Position numbers and translations under genes: made by a program. Source: GCA-003244245 sp039924425 (lineage in GTDB: Bacteria > Actinomycetota > Actinomycetes > Mycobacteriales > Pseudonocardiaceae). From it: DNA of 8,689 bases. How positions within the stretch are numbered: the first letter of the stretch is position 1; every line of letters starts with the position of its first letter. The DNA is taken from NCBI GenBank assembly GCA_039924425.1, contig JBDTAX010000036.1:1-8689 (forward strand), written 5' to 3'. Under the pieces are notes generated by a model. It was not told the origin of the DNA. It was given only the letters and a program-made list of their open reading frames with translations, and did no database searches. Shown here in pieces: positions 1 to 4,724 of this stretch.

Positions 1-68
1 CGGCTCTGGAGGGGAATGAGGGTGCCGTCGGCGTCGCGCAGGGGGTTGGAGGCCAGCGGTAGCGGCAT
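1..68 (-). CDS. Small conserved-type protein, copy 2 (partial, runs off the left edge)
   Basis: Only the first 22-23 residues are in the window. They read MPLPLASNPLRDADG and then a TLIPLQSR stretch. Sixteen of 23 residues match the start of the complete gene at 77-325, so this is a tandem paralogue. I chose ATG at 66-68 because GAGGTGA (77-83) lies 8 nt upstream, and the matching position in the paralogue is also ATG. A GTG at 78-80 is in frame and overlaps the upstream TGA as GTGA, so it is a possible alternative start. Either way the gene is tightly coupled to its neighbour. Function unknown. Confidence 0.72.
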   Translation of the reverse strand, partial: MPLPLASNPLRDADGTLIPLQS

Positions 69-76
69 GGTGGGTG

Positions 77-325
77 TCACCTCGGGTCGTCCGGCGTCTT
101 GATCACGCGCACGAGGTTGGGCCGTAGGCAGATCAGCCGTTGATCGAGGTCGAAGCGCACGTAAATTAGGTAGCGGCTCCGGCCTACGACCTGACCTTTC
201 TGGTGTAGCCGGGCTGGTAGTGCCCCGTGGTTCTTGTCCACCCTGATCTGTTCGACCCGGCTCTGTAGGGGAATGGAGTGGCCGGCGGCGTCGTACGGTG
301 GGTCAGAGGCGAGTGGTTGCGGCAT
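77..325 (-). CDS. Small conserved-type protein, copy 1 (82 aa), possible SH3-like barrel
   Basis: The predicted protein is 82 aa, basic, with no membrane segment and no cysteine-rich motif. It has an IPLQSRVEQIRVDKNHGAL stretch, then GQVVGRSRYLIYVRFD, then ICLRPNLVRVI. The alternating short beta-like segments with a conserved Gly and a terminal LRP.LVRV pattern suggest a small SH3/KOW-like barrel; that is inference only. ATG at 323-325 was preferred to the ATG at 362-364. The earlier start would translate the palindromic repeat, whereas the leader CCCGAGATGACACC before 325 matches the leader of the paralogue. The ribosome site GAGATGA is weaker than in copy 2. The TGA overlaps or abuts the start of copy 2, so the pair is probably co-transcribed. 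Role unknown; the setting suggests an accessory gene of a mobile element. Confidence 0.7.
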   Translation of the reverse strand: MPQPLASDPPYDAAGHSIPLQSRVEQIRVDKNHGALPARLHQKGQVVGRSRYLIYVRFDLDQRLICLRPNLVRVIKTPDDPR

Positions 326-350
326 GGTGGGGGTGTCATCTCGGGTTGGT

Positions 351-406
351 GGCTGGCCGGCCACCGGGAGCCAAGCGGGGGACGCTCAACCGCTGGCCGG
401 CCAGCG
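351..406 (-). repeat. Palindromic repeat A (hairpin with GGTTGAGC loop) upstream of copy 1
   Basis: On the minus strand a 12-nt arm GCTGGCCGGCCA (405-394) is complementary to TGGCCGGCCAGC (363-352). The loop begins with GCGGTTGAGC and contains CCCCC. Each arm contains the self-complementary TGGCCGGCCA, so alternative folds are possible. The element lies just after the TAA of the Cys-containing gene (409-411) and 26 nt before the ATG of copy 1. It could be an attenuator/terminator, a cis-acting RNA element or a repressor site. It resembles repeat B at 671-727. Confidence 0.6.
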
Positions 407-408
407 AT

Positions 409-630
409 TTAGGGGGTGATGTCCCCCGGGTCGGGGTCGGACATCTCGGGGGGAATACCGCACACGCAGGTTATGCACAGCGCCCATGACAGACCGCTAA
501 TGATGGTGAGCCCGCCGGCGGGCACCCGCTGGCCGCACAGCGCCTGAGCGTGATCCCCGACGGAGTGCGGGATCTCGGCGGGTTGTAGCAGATGCAGGCG
601 GCCATCCTCGGGGCAGCGCGCCCACCTCAA
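409..630 (-). CDS. Small Cys-containing protein (73 aa, TTG start; longer form possible)
   Basis: The C-terminal 73 residues begin RWARCPEDGRLHLLQPAE and continue through ALCGQRVPAGGL to ALCITCVC, ending in an acidic proline tail. The pattern C-x(n)-LCG-x(n)-CxxC looks like a small metal-binding protein. From memory, similar WxRCP..GRLHLL proteins of about 65-75 aa occur in actinomycete elements, but I cannot verify this here. TTG at 628-630 is preceded by GGGAG 10 nt upstream. A longer in-frame start, GTG at 793-795, has a much better ribosome site (GGGGGGAG at 803-810, 7 nt away) and would give 128 aa. That longer N-terminus runs through palindromic repeat B, which argues against it. Function unknown; a nucleic-acid-binding or structural zinc role is inference. 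Confidence 0.55.
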   Translation of the reverse strand: MRWARCPEDGRLHLLQPAEIPHSVGDHAQALCGQRVPAGGLTIISGLSWALCITCVCGIPPEMSDPDPGDITP

Positions 631-973
631 CAGCTGCCTGACTCCCGACCACCAGCCCGAACAGCGGGTATCCGGCTGGCCGCCAGGAGGAAGCGCGACG
701 GGGCAGCTCAACCGGCGGCCAGCCGGAGTCTTGGTGGCGAACAGCGGATCCGGCACCCGCGGACACACTCGCCGCGAGGTGTGCTCCCAGTCCACAGCGG
801 TACTCCCCCCGATCGATCTGTCGTGTGGAAGGTGGCGGCTCCGCGAGGGTCATCGCCCAAGAAGCGGGGCCGCCACCACTCACCGCCACTCCGAGATAGA
901 GGTGTAGAGCGGCGGCGTGGAGGTGACTCTTCTAGCTAAGGACATGCCCTGGATACAGGTGATCACGTGTATG
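631..973. other. Stretch without a convincing gene
   Basis: Open frames cross this stretch on both strands, but none has convincing composition together with a good start. The best alternative is the 55-codon extension of the Cys-containing gene from GTG 793-795, which does have a strong ribosome site. The stretch holds hairpin repeat B and, at its right end, the palindrome and TTGACA box described separately. It may be a long 5' leader for the leftward small genes. Confidence 0.5.
671..727 (-). repeat. Palindromic repeat B (14-bp perfect stem, GGTTGAGC loop)
   Basis: Positions 671-684 (TCCGGCTGGCCGCC) are perfectly complementary to 714-727, with a 29-nt loop. On the minus strand the loop starts GGTTGAGCTGCCCC. 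Repeat A has GGTTGAGC followed by two different bases and CCCC at the same place. The element lies about 40 nt upstream of the TTG of the Cys-containing gene. The long stem without a following T-run fits a structured leader or binding site better than a simple intrinsic terminator. Confidence 0.6.
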
Positions 974-977
974 TCAA
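949..977 (-). promoter_or_regulatory. Putative leftward promoter with a palindromic operator in its spacer
   Basis: On the minus strand a perfect TTGACA box (977-972) overlaps the TGA of the regulator gene. It is followed after 16 nt by TATCCA (955-950), a weak -10 match. The spacer is almost filled by ATACAGGTGATCACGTGTAT (953-972 on the plus strand), a 20-bp inverted repeat with a single mismatched pair. A palindrome between -35 and -10 is the classic position of a repressor site. Transcription from here would run toward the small genes at the left. Confidence 0.42.
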
Positions 978-2353
978 GGGATGGATTCGGGGGTGGATTC
1001 CGCGCCCTCCCTACGGCTACCGGTACCCACCAGGGTGGCGATCCGGTGCCGCAGGTGGGCGACCTCGTCGAGGTGCTGGTGGGCGGCGGCGTAGTGGGCC
1101 AGCATGCGCAAGTGCTCGGCGGTGACGCGGGAGCGGATCGTGCCGGCGGCGTCCAGGGCCTCGTGCCCGATAGCGGCGGCCTGGAGCGGGTCGCCGGTCG
1201 CCATCGTCAGGCTGGCCAGCGTGGCCTGGCATTCCGCCCGGGGGCGGGCTTGACCAACGGAGCATCCGGCGATCGCCGTGGTGAGTCGGTTGGTGGCCTC
1301 GCCGGGGTCGCGGCCCAGGATCGCCAGGTCGACCAGAGGAATCCCGGTGAGCTGGGCATGGCGCTCGGCGTTGTAGTAGGCCATGAACGGCGGCTCATCG
1401 TCCGGGGTGACGTGCGCGAAGTGCTCATCAGCGGTGCCGATGGCGGTCAGTGCCTCGTTGACCCGGCGCATCGTGGTCAGCGCGCTGGCCCGGCCTGTGT
1501 GCAGCAGCGTCCGGACGCTCGCGGTGAGCCGGTCAGGGCGGACCAGAGCCTGTTCGGCCAGCGTGAGGCCGTCGTCGGGCCGCCCGGTCCTGATCGCCTG
1601 CTTCGTCATGTTCGACAGGACTTCGGCGCGTAGGTTCCAGTCCTCGGCCCGCTCGGCACAGGTCAATGCGAAGCGGAACACCCGGTGGGCCTCATCATCG
1701 GCGTTGGCGTCCGCAGCTGTGTACCCCGCCACACTGGCGAGATCGCCGACCGCGGAGAACAGCTCCGGGCGCAGCCGCTCCGGGCAGGTGGCCCCCAGCA
1801 GGCCAGCCGACCAGCGCAGCTGGCCCATGACGGCCCCTCGGACCAACCCGCCACCATAGGTGCGGTTCCACGACTCGAACACCTGCGTGGCGGTGTGGAC
1901 ATGTTCGATGTCGGTCGCGCCGATCCGCGCGGGGATCGGGATGGGTTCGCCACCCTCCAGCAGCGTCAGCAGCGCCGTCACCGGTTCCTCCAGGGTGAGG
2001 GCGCCCACGCCTAGGGTGGTGGCGTTGTGGAGGAGCTTTCGTCGTTTCACGTTGTCCAGCTTCACTGCCGCGCGGCGGGAGCGGGCGTTGACGAACCCCA
2101 AATCGGAATCAGCCGAGACACCAAAAATCTCCCGGAAGGCTTCTCGATATAGTTTACCTGGCCAGCGGATTTTACCGCTTTCGACCTGTCCGATATAGTT
2201 CGCGCTGGCCTCTGTCATCTTCTTTGTGTGGCGGTCATAGATGTAGGCGTTGACCAGCTCGGCGAGCTCCTGCCGAGTCAGACAGTAGCCCAGGTGGGTG
2301 AGCGATTCAGTGTTTTCCCGCGCATCCCTGAACTGATTATTCGCCGTGGCCAA
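974..2353 (-). CDS. XRE-type HTH regulator with TPR-like C-terminal region (459 aa)
   Basis: The N-terminus carries a helix-turn-helix: LTRQELAELVNAY at about residue 25, then the recognition-helix region ANYIGQVESGKIRWPGKLYR (about 51-70), ending at REIFGVS. A basic linker RSRRAAVKLDNVKRRKLL follows. From about residue 120 to the end the protein is all-helical, with TPR-like pairs rich in Ala and Leu such as ALTCAERAEDWNLRAEVLSN and GLTLAEQALV. This layout matches a large actinomycete group of cytoplasmic transcriptional regulators whose helical repeats are thought to sense a peptide or partner protein. TTG at 2351-2353 was chosen because GGGAGG (2361-2366) sits 7 nt upstream; an in-frame TTG at 2369-2371 would lie upstream of that site. 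The gene follows the phosphatase on the same strand after a 180-nt gap, so it may be partly independent. The regulated gene is unknown; the palindrome at its own 3' end is one candidate target. Confidence 0.85.
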   Translation of the reverse strand: MATANNQFRDARENTESLTHLGYCLTRQELAELVNAYIYDRHTKKMTEASANYIGQVESGKIRWPGKLYREAFREIFGVSADSDLGFVNARSRRAAVKLDNVKRRKLLHNATTLGVGALTLEEPVTALLTLLEGGEPIPIPARIGATDIEHVHTATQVFESWNRTYGGGLVRGAVMGQLRWSAGLLGATCPERLRPELFSAVGDLASVAGYTAADANADDEAHRVFRFALTCAERAEDWNLRAEVLSNMTKQAIRTGRPDDGLTLAEQALVRPDRLTASVRTLLHTGRASALTTMRRVNEALTAIGTADEHFAHVTPDDEPPFMAYYNAERHAQLTGIPLVDLAILGRDPGEATNRLTTAIAGCSVGQARPRAECQATLASLTMATGDPLQAAAIGHEALDAAGTIRSRVTAEHLRMLAHYAAAHQHLDEVAHLRHRIATLVGTGSRREGAESTPESIP

Positions 2354-2533
2354 GGCCCCGCCTCCCGTCAAGTGACGTTGGTCTGCCTAGCGCTGTTGTG
2401 GGCACTGAGCATGTCTCCGTTTCGTGTCCAGAGATGTACCACTTGGTTTTTTCGGTGCGCTGAGGGATGAACCGGCCACGCGGCGGCCCTCCCTCCGGAC
2501 TGATCTCGCACGATGCGATGGTCATGATGTCGC
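2354..2533. other. Gap between phosphatase and XRE regulator, possible promoter region
   Basis: This 180-nt gap is visibly less G+C-rich around 2380-2470 than the flanking genes, including a run of six T at 2447-2452, as expected for a promoter region. I see no -35/-10 pair that I would defend. A 62-codon minus-strand frame (2337-2525, ATG start) crosses it and overlaps the regulator start. Its ribosome site is poor and its third positions are not strongly G/C, so I do not call it a gene. Confidence 0.4.
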
Positions 2534-3385
2534 CTAGACGTCGGGAGATCGCGGACCGGTCGAGACGTCACGCGACGAGAAGACACAGAGGGCGGCGGTG
2601 GCGTCGTCGCTGGTTTTGTAGCGGGGCCAGCGTTCGCCGAGGGGGTCGCTGGCTTCGGCGGCCCGGATGCGGGCGATGAGCTCGGCCGGCCCGGCGTGCT
2701 GGAGGGTGTCGAGGGTCTCGGTCCAGTCGGCGAGGCCGTAGTCGACGAGGGCCGCGGCGCCGTCGCTGAGGACGGCGGCTCGGCGGATCGCGTGGCGCGG
2801 GATGGTCTTGATCACCGCGTGGGTCGCGGCGTCGGGGTTGGCGGCGGCGACCCAGTAGCCACCGGGGACGTTGCGGTGTCGTTGCTGCTCAGTCACCATG
2901 GCCTGCTTGGCGAGGGTGTGCTCCGGTGTGCCGATGCGTTCGCGCAGCACGGCGCCTCGCTGCTCGGCGGCGACCTTGTCGACAGCGGGGTCGGTGAGGA
3001 TCTCGATGCCCTCGGAGGTGTCGAGGACGATGAGGGCGTCGGACAGGACCAGGCACTGCGTGTCGGTCGGTCCCGCGCGCAGCAGCGCGACGGTCGCGGA
3101 CGGCATGCCGGGGTGGGAGAGATCGCAGGTGTCGGCGTGGCTGTGGGCCACGGTCTGGATGGCGCCCGCGAGCGCCTCGCCCAAGGTGCGGTCGGGGTGG
3201 GTCGCGAGCAGCTGGAGCAGCCGCGTACCGAGGCGCCGGACATACCAGGGCGTGCCGTGCCGGCAGCCGGTGGGCACTCCCTCGGGGGTGCTGAGGCCAT
3301 CGAGGAGCACGACGGCCTCCGGGCTGGTGGCGATCCAGTCCTCGGAGTGCCGCGACCCCGCGGCGTGGGCGAAGGTGACGTCCAA
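2534..3385 (-). CDS. PP2C-like protein phosphatase domain protein (283 aa)
   Basis: Metal-dependent Ser/Thr phosphatase-type (PP2C/PPM) protein, cytoplasmic. Motifs in order: AAGSRHSEDW (8-17), the equivalent of the N-terminal R-x-E/D motif; VVLLDGLS (25-32), matching the hydrophobic-DG metal-binding motif; PSATVALL (94-101); LSDA (114-117); VLSDGAAALVDYG (205-217), the SDG metal motif; and TSDDATAAL (258-266), the C-terminal DD/DN motif. The metal-binding acidic residues thus look largely kept, so activity is plausible, although the motifs are degenerate compared with classical PP2C. TTG at 3383-3385 was chosen: GGAGG (3392-3396) is 6 nt upstream and the upstream gene ends 1 nt before. The in-frame GTG at 3437-3439 would sit inside that gene. 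The coupling suggests the two proteins act together. Substrate unknown. Confidence 0.8.
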   Translation of the reverse strand: MDVTFAHAAGSRHSEDWIATSPEAVVLLDGLSTPEGVPTGCRHGTPWYVRRLGTRLLQLLATHPDRTLGEALAGAIQTVAHSHADTCDLSHPGMPSATVALLRAGPTDTQCLVLSDALIVLDTSEGIEILTDPAVDKVAAEQRGAVLRERIGTPEHTLAKQAMVTEQQRHRNVPGGYWVAAANPDAATHAVIKTIPRHAIRRAAVLSDGAAALVDYGLADWTETLDTLQHAGPAELIARIRAAEASDPLGERWPRYKTSDDATAALCVFSSRDVSTGPRSPDV

Positions 3386-3386
3386 G

Positions 3387-4223
3387 TCACGCCTCCGGCC
3401 GGTAGAGGGGGGTGAGCCGTTCGCTGCTGAGAACCTCACGGGAGTGCGGGTCGAACTCGCAGGCGATGAGAGCGGAGAAGCGTTTGGTGCGGACCTCGCG
3501 GTACAGCTCGGCCATCTCCTGGTGCAGGTGGTGGACGATTCCCCCGGCGCCGATGGCGTGGATGCCCGCGATGTAGAGGAAGGTGCCCCGACCGTCTGGT
3601 CGCGGGAGCCGTCCCAGGTACCCGACGTCGCCGGGCGTGCCGGTGTCCATGGGTGAGCGGTAGGTCCGCCCGGTCTTGCGGTCGACCAGATGCCACCCGT
3701 CCTCGTCGGTGCTGAAGCCGAGGTTCGGGTCGGATTCGAGTATTTGGCCGATCAGCGGGGACAGTCGCGGGCCGCAGATCACGACGAGGTTGTCCCGGTT
3801 GAGCCGGACCGCTCCGGGGGGCGGGATCACTTCGTAGGTGGTGTCGAGCTTGACGCTGTGCGCCAGGTCGCGCAGCTGTTCGTAGGCGTTGAGGTCTTCC
3901 TGCGCCACGACCGGCCCTGGTGTGGCCTTGCCGGCCTCCACTTTGCCGCCGAACGCGACGGTCACCGTCGCGGTGCCCAGAAACGCCCGCTCCGGGGGCG
4001 GCCCCGCCGTGACGAGCTGGCTGATGCGCCCTCGCGTCATCCCCAGTGCCGCCGCCATCTGGGCCTGGGTCATGCCCGTGGCGCGCAACTCCTCGAGGGC
4101 CTCGCGGCGGATCCGCGATAACTCGGTGACGACCGTCTGGTAGCGCGTGAGCAGATCACCGGCGCGCTTGGCGCGCTCCACCGGGTCCGGCAGCTCGCAG
4201 AGGGTCTGAACCTCGCTGTTCAC
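3387..4223 (-). CDS. HTH protein with C-terminal putative sensor domain (278 aa)
   Basis: Residues 1-45 form a charged helical region (PDPVERAKRAGDLLTRYQ). A clear helix-turn-helix follows at about 51-70 (MTQAQMAAALGMTRGRISQL). A C-terminal globular domain runs from about 145 to the end, marked by VVICGPRLSPLIGQIL, GWHLVDRKTG, YLGRLPRPDGRGTFLYIAGI and a Gly-rich IHAIGAGG stretch (221-228). The C-terminal domain has the look of an alpha/beta ligand- or nucleotide-binding fold (hydrophobic strand, then GPR.S, then a second strand followed by G.H..G). I cannot name the family. GTG at 4221-4223 was chosen because GGAAGGA (4234-4240) is 10 nt upstream. An in-frame ATG at 4284-4286 exists, but it sits inside the likely promoter region. 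The gene is divergent from the transfer operon and the first of its own, the usual place of a master regulator. Confidence 0.78.
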   Translation of the reverse strand: MNSEVQTLCELPDPVERAKRAGDLLTRYQTVVTELSRIRREALEELRATGMTQAQMAAALGMTRGRISQLVTAGPPPERAFLGTATVTVAFGGKVEAGKATPGPVVAQEDLNAYEQLRDLAHSVKLDTTYEVIPPPGAVRLNRDNLVVICGPRLSPLIGQILESDPNLGFSTDEDGWHLVDRKTGRTYRSPMDTGTPGDVGYLGRLPRPDGRGTFLYIAGIHAIGAGGIVHHLHQEMAELYREVRTKRFSALIACEFDPHSREVLSSERLTPLYRPEA

Positions 4224-4280
4224 ACTGTGCCCGTCCTTCCGTGTCCACGCCCGCTTGTTGCCCACGAGCCGATTGCTACC

Positions 4281-4368
4281 CCCCATAGCATCGTACTTGC
4301 GCGGGGGACTTGACGGGAAGTTCTATCACGCTTATGGTCCTAGCACCACAGATGCTAGTCCCCCTAGG
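4281..4368. promoter_or_regulatory. Divergent control region with three G(A/G)TGCTA half-sites
   Basis: The heptamer GATGCTA occurs on the plus strand at 4351-4357 and on the minus strand at 4292-4286. A variant GGTGCTA is on the minus strand at 4347-4341. CTAGCA (4340-4345) and TGCTAG (4353-4358) form a 6-bp inverted repeat with a 7-nt centre. An 8-bp inverted pair GGGGGACT (4303-4310) and AGTCCCCC (4357-4364) brackets the rightward promoter. A minus-strand TACGAT (4295-4290) could be the -10 of the leftward regulator operon, though no good -35 is seen. The sites overlap both the start region of the HTH gene and the predicted transcription start of the transfer operon. Confidence 0.55.
4310..4338 (+). 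promoter_or_regulatory. Sigma-70-type promoter of the transfer operon
   Basis: TTGACG (4310-4315) and TATGGT (4333-4338) are separated by exactly 17 nt. Both hexamers are close to the vegetative (SigA/HrdB-like) consensus. The predicted start of transcription is near 4345, inside the inverted repeat at 4340-4358, so a protein bound there would block initiation. The leader to the first gene is then about 40 nt and ends with the ribosome site GGAAAGGG (4373-4380). Confidence 0.65.
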
Positions 4369-4385
4369 CAACGGAAAGGGTTCAG

Positions 4386-4673
4386 ATGATGACGAGGCTG
4401 ACCACGGCGACCGAAGCGGTGAACCACTGGGCTCCTGAGTCCGCTCGGATCGATCACATGCTCACCCACCTCGATGACCTTTTGCCAGCGATGGTCGACG
4501 GCGGGCTACCGGTCTCGGAGGAAACCCGGGAGGACGTGGAGGAGGCGCTCAAGCAGGCCCGGTTGGCGATGGACACGGTCCTGGGCGCGTACAGCCGGGT
4601 GTTGTTCCACGAGCGCACCGCGATCGGGCAGTACCCGGCTGGGCCGCACAACGGTCAGCAACGCGGCTGGTAG
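4386..4673 (+). CDS. Small helical protein, first gene of the transfer operon (95 aa)
   Basis: I do not recognise the family. The protein is acidic to neutral and soluble, without a signal peptide or membrane segment. The middle (ARIDHMLTHLDDLLPAMVDG and ETREDVEEALKQARLAMDTV) predicts two amphipathic helices, and a Gly/Gln-rich tail ends in GW. There are two adjacent ATG codons at 4386 and 4389; the ribosome site GGAAAGGG ends 5 or 8 nt before them. The next gene starts 51 nt downstream on the same strand. Position directly behind the operon promoter and ahead of the translocase suggests a transfer/spread accessory role, as for small spd-type genes of actinomycete plasmids. That is inference from context, not sequence identity. 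Confidence 0.75.
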   Translation: MMTRLTTATEAVNHWAPESARIDHMLTHLDDLLPAMVDGGLPVSEETREDVEEALKQARLAMDTVLGAYSRVLFHERTAIGQYPAGPHNGQQRGW

Positions 4674-4724
4674 CGGCCCTGGCTTGATCGGAAACGGGCA
4701 GAGCGGACGGAAGGGAGGTGGCGG

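Larger units (their letters stand above)
1..346. repeat. Tandem gene duplication, offset about 257 bp
   Basis: Positions 1-87 align with 258-346. The shared blocks are CGGCTCTG.AGGGGAATG, GCGGCATGGTGGG and CTCGGGT, with a 2-nt length difference next to the start codon. The homology covers both the leader with the ribosome site and the N-terminal codons. A whole gene with its translation leader was therefore duplicated and has since diverged. Confidence 0.72.

Noticed and set aside
497..889. 130-codon minus-strand frame overlapping the Cys-containing gene in another frame
   Set aside because: Low-complexity Arg/Ala/Pro composition, weak start, crosses the hairpin repeat, and conflicts with the more protein-like Cys frame.
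917..1633. 238-codon plus-strand frame opposite the XRE regulator
   Set aside because: Shadow frame: Gly/Val/Arg-rich antisense of a well-supported regulator gene.
2361..2376. TTGACGGGAGG at the XRE start, nearly the same as TTGACGGGAAG at the transfer promoter
   Set aside because: The resemblance is about 11 nt. In the XRE case the GGGAGG is best explained as a ribosome site, and a promoter there would start inside the gene.
2337..2525. 62-codon minus-strand frame between the phosphatase and XRE genes
   Set aside because: Has an ATG, but the ribosome site is poor, the third-position G+C is not convincing, and it overlaps the regulator's start and ribosome site. Kept only as a remote possibility.
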